Shown: piece by piece, positions 18,866-27,599 of the stretch
Numbering within the stretch: the first letter of the stretch is position 1
Layout of the letters: each line of letters starts with the position of its first letter
Assembly (NCBI RefSeq): GCF_017355835.1
Contig: NZ_JAFEWF010000002.1
Span: forward strand, 124,001-188,000
DNA: 64,000 nucleotides
Reading direction: 5' to 3'
DNA from: Desertivirga brevis
GTDB taxonomy: Bacteria; Bacteroidota; Bacteroidia; Sphingobacteriales; Sphingobacteriaceae
Position numbers and translations under genes: made by a program
Notes under the pieces: model-generated
Seen by the model: the letters and a program-made list of their open reading frames with translations, nothing else
Told to the model about the DNA's origin: nothing
Databases searched by the model: none

Positions 18866-19430
18866 CCCAAATCTTCTCTGGTGTAACGCAGATATTTAAA
18901 GGGATATCGAAGTTGTCAATGTTTTCAATCTCTTCTTCAGGTTCAAAAAAAGACAAGCCCAATTTTATAGTATCAGATCTGCACTCAGTTAAAAACCGGT
19001 CATAGAAACCTTTGCCATATCCTACTCTATTTCCCTTTTTATCGAAGGCAAGTAAAGGCATTATAACAATATCTATTTCATTAGGAGAAATGAGTTGTCC
19101 CGACTCCGGTTCAGTTATTCCCCATTCGTTTATTGCTAAGGGCGTATCTTCATTCCATATGATATGCTTAAGTGTATGGGTTTGCAAGTCGGTTTTAGGT
19201 AGAACAAGTTTTAACTTGCTAAACTCTGCTCTTAGCCATTTAACAATCAACAGCGTATCCACTTCCTTTTTTCCTGCAATAGGGTAAAATATGTGGGCAG
19301 CTTTAATATTGTTGAAAACGGTTAGAGTTTTAAGATTAGAAAGAATTCCGAGGGAGTAAGCCTCAATGGCGGAAGTTGTCAATTCTCTCCGCTTCTGCAT
19401 ATATATTTTTCTTAAAGAAGCTTTATTCAC
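18852..19430 (-). CDS. 5-formyltetrahydrofolate cyclo-ligase
   Basis: This enzyme uses ATP to close 5-formyl-THF to 5,10-methenyl-THF. The 192-residue protein has KASLRKIYMQKRREL at the start, HIFYPIAGKKEVDT, and the C-terminal nucleotide/metal signature DIVIMPLLAFDKKGNRVGYG followed by GFYDRFL. I chose a GTG start at 19430 (MNKASLRK). A longer frame from 19469 would begin inside the efp terminator hairpin, so it is unlikely. Confidence 0.9.
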   Translation of the reverse strand: MNKASLRKIYMQKRRELTTSAIEAYSLGILSNLKTLTVFNNIKAAHIFYPIAGKKEVDTLLIVKWLRAEFSKLKLVLPKTDLQTHTLKHIIWNEDTPLAINEWGITEPESGQLISPNEIDIVIMPLLAFDKKGNRVGYGKGFYDRFLTECRSDTIKLGLSFFEPEEEIENIDNFDIPLNICVTPEKIWEINP

Positions 19431-19440
19431 TGCATTAAAA

Positions 19441-19472
19441 TAAAAAACGGTTACAATTTTTGATTGCAACCG
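19441..19472 (-). terminator. intrinsic terminator after efp
   Basis: On the minus strand CGGTTGCAAT pairs with ATTGTAACCG (one G-T wobble) around the loop CAAAA and is followed by TTTTTTATTTT. It separates efp from the next gene and helps fix that gene's start. Confidence 0.9.
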
Positions 19473-19509
19473 TGTAAGCTAACTAAAATTTAAACTTAAT
19501 TATTAGATC

Positions 19510-20070
19510 TTATTTAACTCGCTCTATATAATCTCCTGTTCTGGTATCAACCCGAACCTTGTCACCTTCATTTATAAATAATGGTACCCGGATTTCAACT
19601 CCTGTTTCTACTGTAGCGTATTTAGTTGCGTTGGTAGACGTATCACCTTTTACTGCTGGCTCAGTATAAGTAATTTGTAATTCGATACTTGCTGGAAGTG
19701 TCGCTTGAATAGGCTCTTCGCTTTCAAATGCTACAATAACGTTCATGCCTTCCTTCATAAACTTGGCACCAGAGCCAAATAGATGTTTTGGAATATTAAA
19801 TTGCTCGAACGAATTATTATCCATTACTACAAAGAAATCGCCATCTTCATAAAGGTACTGGTAATCGTTGGTCTCAACACGGCAAATTTCAACCTCTTCA
19901 TCAGTGCGAAAACGGTATTCAACTAATTTTCCAGTTTTAACGTTTCTCATTCTCGCCTGATAAAAAGCACGAAGGTTGCCTGGGGTTCTGTGTATAAACT
20001 CTTCTACTGCAACCAGTTCGCCGTTAAAACGAAGGATGCTGCCGTTTTTTATTTCTGATGCTTTAGCCAT
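19510..20070 (-). CDS. efp: elongation factor P
   Basis: EF-P relieves ribosome stalling at polyproline. The 186-residue protein has the three-domain family layout: an N-terminal KOW-like domain (MAKASEIKNGSILRFNGELV), the middle OB domain and the C-terminal signature ITYTEPAVKGDTSTNATK. It ends VPLFINEGDKVRVDTRTGDY. The tip loop reads HRTPGNLRAF: Asn32 stands where E. coli has the modified Lys34, and arginine-type EF-Ps have Arg. It therefore probably works unmodified or with an unknown modification. Confidence 0.95.
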   Translation of the reverse strand: MAKASEIKNGSILRFNGELVAVEEFIHRTPGNLRAFYQARMRNVKTGKLVEYRFRTDEEVEICRVETNDYQYLYEDGDFFVVMDNNSFEQFNIPKHLFGSGAKFMKEGMNVIVAFESEEPIQATLPASIELQITYTEPAVKGDTSTNATKYATVETGVEIRVPLFINEGDKVRVDTRTGDYIERVK

Positions 20071-20095
20071 AATTTAATTAGCGGATTTTGAGGCG

Positions 20096-20103
20096 CAAAG
20101 ATA
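20096..20103 (-). promoter_or_regulatory. candidate -7 box for efp
   Basis: TATCTTTG on the minus strand lies 25 nt before the efp ATG. A TTTC about 21 bp further upstream is the nearest -33-like element. Confidence 0.45.
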
Positions 20104-20153
20104 AGGTTTTAATAAAAATATATAGAAAGCTGTGGAAGATTTAAGGGCATTTA

Positions 20154-20774
20154 TCAGGGTTTGTAATTCTGAATATTTAGAGATTTTTCGCAAAAATCGT
20201 ATTCGTGTTCCTGATTTGAGCAAACGATAACCAAGCGATTGGAAGAGAATTGCTTAATAAAGCTCTTATACCAGTCTATGCCCTGACTATCTAAATTGGA
20301 TGTAGGCTCGTCTAAAAGCAGAAAGGGAGTATCTGAACAACAGGCTAGGGCGAGCTTAGTTCGCTGCTTCATGCCAGACGAGAAGTATTTAATGGCCTTA
20401 TGCTTTGATTTCTCCAAGCCGAGAAGATCAATTACTGATTTGGCGTTAAGATCCTGCTGATATGGCTTGAAATTGAAATGGAAATTAATTAATTCAATAA
20501 GAGTGAACTCCTCAATGAGCTCAAGATAGGGACTTGCGAAGCTGATATATTTAAAGAGTGCCTCTTCATCTAGTTTTTTTCCATTTTGTAAAAATGAAAT
20601 TTGACCTTCGGAGGGACTTAGGCTTCCTGCAATTACTTGCAAAAGAGTGGATTTTCCAGAGCCGTTTGCACCTAAGATGGCATAGGAGCTATCTTGTTCA
20701 AATACATAACTGAGATTTCTGAAAATCCACTCCCGGTTAAACCGCCGGCCTATATTCTTCAAATCGATTGTCAT
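20154..20774 (-). CDS. ABC transporter ATP-binding protein
   Basis: A 206-residue single ABC ATPase domain. It has Walker A GANGSGKST (about residues 35-43), the signature YFSSGMKQRTKLALACC, Walker B FLLLDEPTSNLD and a switch His replaced by CSNQ. No permease gene is adjacent. It starts 17 bp after lpxA, at the end of the lipid A operon, so it may serve an envelope transporter encoded elsewhere. It resembles single-domain ATPases of the CcmA/NatA type; the substrate is unknown. Confidence 0.88.
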   Translation of the reverse strand: MTIDLKNIGRRFNREWIFRNLSYVFEQDSSYAILGANGSGKSTLLQVIAGSLSPSEGQISFLQNGKKLDEEALFKYISFASPYLELIEEFTLIELINFHFNFKPYQQDLNAKSVIDLLGLEKSKHKAIKYFSSGMKQRTKLALACCSDTPFLLLDEPTSNLDSQGIDWYKSFIKQFSSNRLVIVCSNQEHEYDFCEKSLNIQNYKP

Positions 20775-20791
20775 AGTACCGGCAATTGGAG

Positions 20792-21574
20792 CTATGCTCC
20801 TGAAAAACCTTTCATAATACCACGGTTGGAGTTGCGAATAAAATCAAGGATCTCATCTCGTATCTCTGTTGGTTGGTGTTCAGCTTCGATCAAATCTAAT
20901 GCAGTGGAAATATTATATTTCTTAACAAACAGTGTTCTGTAGATATCCTGGATTTCATTAATGTCTTCTGAGGAAAATCCACGTCTACGAAGACCCACTG
21001 AATTAATTCCTACATATGAAAGAGGTTCTCTTGCTGCTTTTACATACGGAGGAACATCTTTTCTAACTAATGAGCCGCCGGTCACAAATGCATGAGACCC
21101 TATCTTACAAAATTGATGGATAGCTACCATGCCTGCTAATACAACATTATCGCCAACGGTTACGTGCCCAGCTATGGTAGTATTGTTGGAGAAAATACAA
21201 TTATCCCCAATTTCACAGTCATGAGCAACGTGACAATACGCCATAATAAGGCAGTTCTTACCAATCTTAGTTTTCCACCTGTCAGCAGTACCACGGTTGA
21301 TAGTTACGCATTCGCGAATGGTCGTGTTATCTCCAATCTCTACCGTTGTATCCTCCCCAGCAAACTTCAGATCTTGAGGCTGTCCTGAAATAACGGCACC
21401 AGGGAATATGCGACAATTTTTACCTATTCGAGCACCATCCATTATCGTTACGTTCGGACCTATCCATGTGCCTTCGCCAATAGTAACGTTTTTGTGGATG
21501 GTTACAAAAGGCTCGATCACTACATTATCTGCAATTTTTGCCTGGGGATGAATATATGCTAAGGGTTGAATCAT
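20792..21574 (-). CDS. lpxA: UDP-GlcNAc acyltransferase
   Basis: LpxA adds the 3-O-acyl chain in the first step of lipid A synthesis. The 260-residue protein is a left-handed beta-helix of hexapeptide repeats (residues 1-190), with the catalytic His in MAYCHVAHDCEIGDN. The C-terminal helical domain contains VGLRRRGFS. Its start overlaps the lpxC/fabZ stop by 4 bp (ATGA), so the two are translationally coupled. Confidence 0.96.
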   Translation of the reverse strand: MIQPLAYIHPQAKIADNVVIEPFVTIHKNVTIGEGTWIGPNVTIMDGARIGKNCRIFPGAVISGQPQDLKFAGEDTTVEIGDNTTIRECVTINRGTADRWKTKIGKNCLIMAYCHVAHDCEIGDNCIFSNNTTIAGHVTVGDNVVLAGMVAIHQFCKIGSHAFVTGGSLVRKDVPPYVKAAREPLSYVGINSVGLRRRGFSSEDINEIQDIYRTLFVKKYNISTALDLIEAEHQPTEIRDEILDFIRNSNRGIMKGFSGA

Positions 21575-22986
21575 TGTTGCGGTTGACTTTCTTTTACTTT
21601 TACTATTTGGGCCATCAATTCGGCTTCTACTACGATTTTTTCTCCAACCATTCCTATGCCCTTCATTTGTGCAATTCCTCTACGTATTGGAGCGATCAGA
21701 TCGCATCTGAAAATTAATGTATCACCCGGAACTACTTTGTCTTTAAACCTCGCATTTTCGATTTTGAGGAATAAAGTAAGCCAATTCTCAGGATCTGGTA
21801 CTGTGTTTAGAACAAGGATACCTCCCGTTTGTGCCATAGCTTCAATTTGCAGCACTCCCGGGAACAGCGGAGATCCAGGGAAGTGTCCGGCAAATAGCTC
21901 TTCATTCATGGTCACATTCTTTACCCCTACAACATGGCTCTTCGTAAGTTCTAATATCTTATCTACCAGCAAGAATGGTTGGCGATGCGGAAGAATGTTC
22001 ATGATCTGCACGGTATCATAAACAGGAGGAACGTTTGGATTATAAACCTTTACTGTCTTCTTGCTTCGTTCTTTTTTGATCAGGGCTTTGATCTTTTTTG
22101 CAAATGCTACGTTAGCTGCATGCCCTGGCCTTGCCGCCATAATATGTCCTCGAAGAGGAACTCCCACTAAAGCCAGGTCTCCGATCATGTCAAGCAGCTT
22201 ATGACGAGCCGGTTCATTCTGATGACGAAGTTCTATGTTGTTTAAGATGCCTTCTCGTGCAACATCGATGTCTTCACGATTAAAAAGAACAGCAAGATGT
22301 TTTAGCTCCTCCTTGCTTACGTCTTTATCAACAACAACAATAGCGTTGTTCAAATCGCCACCCTTGATCAGGTTGTGCTTAAGGAGCATCTCAAGTTCGT
22401 GTAAGAAGCAAAAGGTTCTGCTCGAAGCAACTTCTTTTTTAAATTCAGTGATAGTACTTATCGCGGCATGCTGACTTCCTAAAACTGGCGAGTTATAGTC
22501 AATCATACAAGTAAAACGATAGTCACCGTCTAATGGCATGGCTACCATTTCTACTTTTCTGTCTGCTTCAGTATAATGTATGTTATAAGGAATGTGAAAG
22601 TATTCTCTATCGGCGTCCTGTTCAACAAATCCAACACTCTCTAATGCTTCTATAAATTGGATAGAACTTCCATCCATGATCGGAGTTTCAGGGCCATCCA
22701 TCTCAATAAGCACATTGTCAACCTCTAACCCTACCAATGAAGCCAGCACGTGCTCAACAGTGCTTACGCTTGCTCCATTTTGGGAAATGGTTGTTCCTCT
22801 TGAAGTGTCAGTAACATTATCAACATCAGCATCAATGATAGGCTGACCTTCAACATCAATTCTCTTGAATTTGTATCCGTGGTTCTCAGGAGCAGGCTTA
22901 AATGTCATGTTTACATGTTCGCCAGTGTGTAACCCTGTCCCTGAAATAGTAATTTCAGATTTTATAGTACGTTGTTTAACATTCAT
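21571..22986 (-). CDS. lpxC: LpxC-FabZ fusion: UDP-3-O-acyl-GlcNAc deacetylase / 3-hydroxyacyl-ACP dehydratase
   Basis: A bifunctional 471-residue protein of the kind typical of Bacteroidota. The N-terminal LpxC part (about 1-305) has zinc ligand His79 in STVEHVLASL and the HKLLDMIGD motif (His, Asp). The C-terminal FabZ part (about 325-465) has LPHRQPFLLVD and the catalytic His/Glu pair 14 residues apart in GHFPGSPLFPGVLQIEAM. The fusion joins committed lipid A synthesis to fatty-acid dehydration. It lies 11 bp after lpxD and overlaps lpxA. Confidence 0.96.
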   Translation of the reverse strand: MNVKQRTIKSEITISGTGLHTGEHVNMTFKPAPENHGYKFKRIDVEGQPIIDADVDNVTDTSRGTTISQNGASVSTVEHVLASLVGLEVDNVLIEMDGPETPIMDGSSIQFIEALESVGFVEQDADREYFHIPYNIHYTEADRKVEMVAMPLDGDYRFTCMIDYNSPVLGSQHAAISTITEFKKEVASSRTFCFLHELEMLLKHNLIKGGDLNNAIVVVDKDVSKEELKHLAVLFNREDIDVAREGILNNIELRHQNEPARHKLLDMIGDLALVGVPLRGHIMAARPGHAANVAFAKKIKALIKKERSKKTVKVYNPNVPPVYDTVQIMNILPHRQPFLLVDKILELTKSHVVGVKNVTMNEELFAGHFPGSPLFPGVLQIEAMAQTGGILVLNTVPDPENWLTLFLKIENARFKDKVVPGDTLIFRCDLIAPIRRGIAQMKGIGMVGEKIVVEAELMAQIVKVKESQPQQ

Positions 22987-22997
22987 ATCGGATGTAA

Positions 22998-24041
22998 TCA
23001 GCCGTTTTTATTTGTTTGTTCTAGTAATTTCTTTTCTAATTCATGAAGGCGGCGTTCCAACTCGGGCAGCCTGTTTACGATCACCTGGGAGCGCATATGA
23101 GAGGTATAAGCAGTAGCCGGAGCTCCAGCCCACCGTTTCCCTTCTTCGGTGATACTATGGTTGATTCCCGATTTGGCTTGAATTTGCGTGCCTTTCGCAA
23201 GGGTTATATGCCCCACTATTCCTACCTGACCTCCGATAACAGAATGCTCTCCAATCTTCGTACTTCCTGAAATACCTGTTTGCGCTGCGATAACAGTATT
23301 GCTTCCAATTTCAACATTATGGGCTATTTGAACCAGATTGTCAAGTTTTACCCCTTTTCTTATAACTGTTGATCCCATTGTTGCACAATCGATCGAAGTA
23401 TTTGAGCCAATTTCAACCTCGTCTTCGATAATAACATTCCCAATCTGGCTAACCTTAGTATAAGTTCCATCAGCTTGGGGCGCAAACCCAAAACCATCAC
23501 TGCCAATAACAGTTCCTGAATGTACTACCACCTTGTTCCCTATCTTGCAATCAGCATAAATTTTAACTCCCGAAAACAAAGTAGATTCACTACCTAGTTC
23601 TGCATTGTCTCCTAAATATACCTGGGGATAAATTTTGCTATTATCGCCAACAACTGCATTTGCTCCTATATAAGCGAAAGCCCCTATATAAACGTCTTTT
23701 CCTATTTTAGCAGAAGGGTGGATAAATGAAGGCTCTTCAATTCCAACTTTGTTTAATTTAAAGGAATTGTATGTTTCCAATAATACGGAGAAAGCACTGT
23801 AAGCGTCTTTCACCCTTATCAGCGTTGTGTTAACAGGAGCAGTTGGGATAAAACTTTCATTTATAATTACTGCAGATGCTTTCGTATCATACAAAAACTG
23901 CTCATACTTTGGATTTGCAAGAAAAGACAAAGCCCCTTCCTCAGCATCTTCAATTTTACCTAACTTGTTTACAGTAACCTCCGGATTTCCATCCACCGAG
24001 CCATTAAGTAAACTTCCGATTTGTTGGGCAGTAAATTGCAT
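22998..24041 (-). CDS. lpxD: UDP-3-O-acylglucosamine N-acyltransferase
   Basis: LpxD adds the N-linked acyl chain in the third step of lipid A synthesis. The 347-residue protein has a uridine-binding N-terminal domain (MQFTAQQIGSLLNG and ALSFLANPKY). A hexapeptide-repeat beta-helix (about 105-300) follows, with the catalytic His in QIAHNVEIGSN. The C-terminal end is a helical extension. It is first in the lpxD-lpxC/fabZ-lpxA-ABC operon, behind a well-matched promoter. Confidence 0.96.
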   Translation of the reverse strand: MQFTAQQIGSLLNGSVDGNPEVTVNKLGKIEDAEEGALSFLANPKYEQFLYDTKASAVIINESFIPTAPVNTTLIRVKDAYSAFSVLLETYNSFKLNKVGIEEPSFIHPSAKIGKDVYIGAFAYIGANAVVGDNSKIYPQVYLGDNAELGSESTLFSGVKIYADCKIGNKVVVHSGTVIGSDGFGFAPQADGTYTKVSQIGNVIIEDEVEIGSNTSIDCATMGSTVIRKGVKLDNLVQIAHNVEIGSNTVIAAQTGISGSTKIGEHSVIGGQVGIVGHITLAKGTQIQAKSGINHSITEEGKRWAGAPATAYTSHMRSQVIVNRLPELERRLHELEKKLLEQTNKNG

Positions 24042-24045
24042 CGGG

Positions 24046-24076
24046 CAAAGTTATATGTTATTAATTTATGAACAAA
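24046..24076 (-). promoter_or_regulatory. promoter of the lpx operon (TTTG-N19-TAACTTTG)
   Basis: On the minus strand TTTG (24073-24076) is followed after exactly 19 bp by TAACTTTG (24046-24053), a full match to the Bacteroidota consensus. The -7 box ends 4 nt before the lpxD ATG, so transcription should begin at or within a few bases of the start codon. Confidence 0.75.
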
Positions 24077-24105
24077 TTTTAAGGCCACCTCGTACTTAAA
24101 CGCTG

Positions 24106-24128
24106 AAAGCCACTTGGTTATTGGCTTT
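24106..24128 (-). terminator. weak hairpin at the end of the HD gene
   Basis: AAAGCCA and TGGCTTT pair over 7 bp around a nine-base loop and overlap the stop codon of the HD hydrolase gene. No T run follows, so termination is uncertain. Confidence 0.3.
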
Positions 24129-25351
24129 TATAGTCCTTTTGTGTGGCAAAGGATGTGTTTTTTGACGGTTTTTGCAAGTGCTGCAAGGTTAGAATTATCT
24201 GATGCCACAGTAATGTCGCGAACGGTTCCATCTTTCATAAGCAAATTAATCATGCCATCATCCGCCCTATAGGCACTGTTGCGAATAGTTGTGGTGAACA
24301 CAAAAAATGTGGCTTCTTCATAACTTACGCCATATTTCTTCACAACACTATCAACTAATCTACTCACCCTCGACGTCTCTGGTGGTTCACTTGAAACTTC
24401 TACCTGGTAAAGGTTTCTACGAACTAAATTTCGACATAATTCTGATAATATCCAGTCCTCGTCTTTTGTCCAGACCTTTACCGAAGTGAAGATATCAAAA
24501 TCGTCCAAACCCGCAAAACACTCTAAATGTCCTGGGTCTTCTTCGAAATCCTTCCTTGTTACAGAATTATTCAGAAAGTGAGCAAAGTTAGGAGTTGCAA
24601 ACAAGGAACGTCCCTGTAAGGCAAGCCACTTCGCCCTTTCTAAAATCTTTACTAGTAATTGTTCTCCGGCAATCACCGTTTTGTGAAGGTATACCTGCCA
24701 GTACATCAACCTACGCGCTATCAGGAACTTCTCGATAGAATAAATACCCTTTTCCTCAATTACAATTTGTCCATCGGCAACGTCAAGCATTTTTATTATT
24801 CGATCAAACCCAATTATTCCTTCAGAAACTCCTGTAAAAAAGCTGTCACGATTTAAATAGTCCATCCTGTCCAGATCAAGCTGTCCAGAGACGAGCTGAT
24901 AGAGGAAGCTTTTAGGATAGCGGTTGTTAAATATTTCCAACGCCATGGTTAGCCTTCCTCCAAATTCCGTGTTCAGGTTATTCATCAGAAGGGTAGATAT
25001 ATGTTCGTGATTTATTCCTTCAACTATAGTGTGCTCAAGAGCGTGAGAAAAAGGGCCATGGCCGATATCGTGCAATAAAATTGCAACTGTAACAGCCTCC
25101 TCCTCCTCGGGTGTAATATCATGACCTTTGCTTCGTAATGTTTCAATTGCCAGGCCCATTAAATGCATTGCCCCAAGTGCATGATGGAAACGCGTATGAA
25201 GTGCTCCCGGATACACCAGGTGTGTCATTCCTAATTGCTTGATGTTTCTTAACCTTTGAAAGTATGGATGCTCTATCAGGTCGAATAGGAGCTCGGAGTG
25301 TATAGTAATGAACCCGTATACAGGATCATTAATTATCTTTTTCTTATTCAA
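24128..25351 (-). CDS. HD-domain phosphohydrolase (dNTPase-like)
   Basis: A 407-residue metal-dependent phosphohydrolase. The HD motif set is RFHHALGAMHL (His), HDIGHGPFSHALEH (His-Asp) and QLDLDRMDYLNRDS (Asp), laid out as in SAMHD1/dGTPase-like enzymes. PVYGFITIHSELLFDLIEHP at the N-terminus is typical. A nucleotide triphosphohydrolase role is likely but not proven. The start appears to be a TTG at 25351, preceded by GAGG. It is divergent from porX over a 94-bp gap. Confidence 0.87.
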   Translation of the reverse strand: MNKKKIINDPVYGFITIHSELLFDLIEHPYFQRLRNIKQLGMTHLVYPGALHTRFHHALGAMHLMGLAIETLRSKGHDITPEEEEAVTVAILLHDIGHGPFSHALEHTIVEGINHEHISTLLMNNLNTEFGGRLTMALEIFNNRYPKSFLYQLVSGQLDLDRMDYLNRDSFFTGVSEGIIGFDRIIKMLDVADGQIVIEEKGIYSIEKFLIARRLMYWQVYLHKTVIAGEQLLVKILERAKWLALQGRSLFATPNFAHFLNNSVTRKDFEEDPGHLECFAGLDDFDIFTSVKVWTKDEDWILSELCRNLVRRNLYQVEVSSEPPETSRVSRLVDSVVKKYGVSYEEATFFVFTTTIRNSAYRADDGMINLLMKDGTVRDITVASDNSNLAALAKTVKKHILCHTKGL

Positions 25352-25445
25352 AATTGAATCCTCGCTGCAAAAATTGTTATTTTTCCCGATACAAAAAACT
25401 CAATTAAGTGTTATACCTTGGCTAATTGAAATAATTTACTTTAAA

Positions 25446-26999
25446 ATGCAAGAAACAACGATCCTTTGGGCGGACGACGAAATAGATCTATTAAAACCTC
25501 ACATACTTTTACTTAACGATAAGGGCTACAAGGTAGATACATATACAAATGGTAACGACGCTTTAGACGCATTTAAAAAAGGTTATTATGACCTGGTTTT
25601 TCTTGACGAAAACATGCCAGGGCTAACAGGCCTTGAAACAATGGCAGAGATAAAGAGTATTAGTCCTGATACTCCTGTCGTTCTTATCACTAAAAATGAA
25701 GAAGAGCACCTGATGGAAGATGCTATTGGTTCTAAGATTGATGACTATCTCATTAAGCCAGTAAATCCCAAGCAGGTATTGCTTACAATAAAAAAGCTGA
25801 CTGAAAATAAACGCCTCGTAAGCGAGAAAACTTCTATGGCTTATCAACAGGATTTCAGAAATCTTGGAATGATCCTGAATGATAACCTTAGCTTTAGCGA
25901 ATGGGCTGACGTGTATAAGAAGTTAATTTACTGGGAACTATCGCTTGAGAAGTTGGAGGATGCGGGAATGCATGAAATCCTGACGATGCAGAAATCGGAG
26001 GCCAATGCGCAGTTTTCGAAGTTTATTGAGAAGAACTACTTATCCTGGGTAAAGAATCCAGACGAAGGACCTCTTACATCCGATCGTTTGTTAAAGAAAA
26101 AACTCTTTCCTACTCTAGAACCTAATAAGCCCACTTTTTTTATTCTAATAGATAATCTGAGATATGATCAGTGGAAGATCATCAATCCTATGATCACCGA
26201 GTATTTCAGATTGGATGAGGAGGATACATACTACAGTATCCTTCCTACTGCCACACAGTACGCACGCAATGCTATTTTCTCAGGACTTATGCCAACAGAG
26301 ATGGAAAAAAGGTTTCCTACAATGTGGCAGAACGATGAGGACGAAGGCGGAAAGAACTTGTTCGAAGAGCAGTTCCTGCAGGATCAGTTGCAGCGTGTTC
26401 TAAGAAAGGAAGTGAAGCACTCTTACACGAAAGTTTTGACCTTTGAGCAGGGTAAGGAAGTTGTGGAAAACCTCAGCAATCTTATGGGAAATGAGTTAAA
26501 CGTGATAGTTTACAATTTTGTGGATATGCTGTCTCATGCTCGTACAGATATGGCAATGATCCGGGAACTAGCTAATGATGAGGCTGCATATCGCTCCCTA
26601 ACACTGTCATGGTTCGAACATTCGCCATTGTTGGACGCTTTGAGAAAGCTATCACAGAAAAACGTTAAACTCGTTATAACAACAGACCATGGTACTATCC
26701 GTGTGAAGCATCCCAGCAAGGTAGTGGGCGACAGAAATACAAACACGAATTTACGTTATAAACAGGGGAAGAACTTAAACTTTATAGCAAAAGATGTCCT
26801 TCATATCAAAAATCCTCACGATGCCTTTTTGCCAAAACTCCATGTAAGCTCTAGCTTTATTTTCGCCAAAGAGGATACATACTTTGTTTATCCGAACAAC
26901 TACAACCAGTTTGTGAATTATTATAACGAGACTTTTCAACACGGTGGTATCTCTTTAGAAGAGATGATCGTGCCATACATTACTTATAGTCCCAAATAA
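25446..26999 (+). CDS. porX: PorX-type response regulator with PglZ domain
   Basis: PorX regulates the type IX secretion system in Bacteroidota. The 517-residue protein has a receiver domain (1-125) with acidic pocket Asp10/Asp11 and phospho-acceptor Asp54 in VFLDENMPG. A helical linker follows, then a PglZ alkaline-phosphatase-superfamily domain (about 215-510). That domain has LIDNLRYDQW, LPTATQYARNA with the nucleophile-type Thr, FVDMLSHART and TTDHGTIRV metal residues. The length matches known PorX. I chose ATG 25446; longer frames add a non-homologous leader. A PorY kinase is not adjacent. Confidence 0.93.
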   Translation: MQETTILWADDEIDLLKPHILLLNDKGYKVDTYTNGNDALDAFKKGYYDLVFLDENMPGLTGLETMAEIKSISPDTPVVLITKNEEEHLMEDAIGSKIDDYLIKPVNPKQVLLTIKKLTENKRLVSEKTSMAYQQDFRNLGMILNDNLSFSEWADVYKKLIYWELSLEKLEDAGMHEILTMQKSEANAQFSKFIEKNYLSWVKNPDEGPLTSDRLLKKKLFPTLEPNKPTFFILIDNLRYDQWKIINPMITEYFRLDEEDTYYSILPTATQYARNAIFSGLMPTEMEKRFPTMWQNDEDEGGKNLFEEQFLQDQLQRVLRKEVKHSYTKVLTFEQGKEVVENLSNLMGNELNVIVYNFVDMLSHARTDMAMIRELANDEAAYRSLTLSWFEHSPLLDALRKLSQKNVKLVITTDHGTIRVKHPSKVVGDRNTNTNLRYKQGKNLNFIAKDVLHIKNPHDAFLPKLHVSSSFIFAKEDTYFVYPNNYNQFVNYYNETFQHGGISLEEMIVPYITYSPK

Positions 27000-27011
27000 T
27001 TTGCAGCTAAT

Positions 27012-27019
27012 TATCTTTG
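27012..27019 (+). promoter_or_regulatory. candidate -7 box directly before tsaE
   Basis: TATCTTTG matches TAnnTTTG and ends 3 nt before the ATG at 27023. No correctly spaced TTTG is present upstream. Confidence 0.4.
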
Positions 27020-27022
27020 TAA

Positions 27023-27439
27023 ATGGATTTCAAAGTTTCTTCTCCAGCAGATCTGGCACATGTTGCTTCTGGTGTGCTCCAACTTGCTGAGCAGGAAAAA
27101 GTGTTCTTGTTTTATGGAGACATGGGAGCGGGAAAAACCACCTTCATTAAACATCTATGTTCTGTATTAGGTGTTACCGATGCCACTTCTAGTCCTACGT
27201 TCTCTATTGTAAACGAATACAATTCTCCGCAGGGAAGCATTTTCCACTTCGATTTTTATCGCTTGAAGCAAGAATCTGAAGCACTGGATATGGGATATGA
27301 GGATTACTTTTACTCAGGTAACTACTGCTTTATTGAGTGGCCGGAAAAGGTATCAAATCTACTACCAGAAAAGTTTGTGAAGGTAGAGATACAATTAACG
27401 GAAAACTTCGAACGCTTAATTTCTGCAAACAAAATATGA
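27023..27439 (+). CDS. tsaE: tRNA threonylcarbamoyladenosine biosynthesis ATPase TsaE
   Basis: TsaE is the ATPase partner of TsaB/TsaD in making t6A37 on ANN-decoding tRNAs. The 138-residue protein has Walker A GDMGAGKTTFIKH (from residue 32) and the family core SSPTFSIVNEY. These are followed by FHFDFYRLK and the Walker B-like FIEWPEKV. It lies 23 bp after porX with a promoter-like box at its own start. Confidence 0.94.
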   Translation: MDFKVSSPADLAHVASGVLQLAEQEKVFLFYGDMGAGKTTFIKHLCSVLGVTDATSSPTFSIVNEYNSPQGSIFHFDFYRLKQESEALDMGYEDYFYSGNYCFIEWPEKVSNLLPEKFVKVEIQLTENFERLISANKI

Positions 27440-27599
27440 TTTTGGGGAATTGTTTTAGGAAGAATTGCAGAAGTATTTTAGCTTTATACATTAAATATCG
27501 CAAAGTGTAGAGCATGGGTCTCTTAACTGATATAATTTTAAATAAATCATCATTCCTGCTTCTGAATAGAAGGCAAGGAACATATTTGAGTATAATAAT

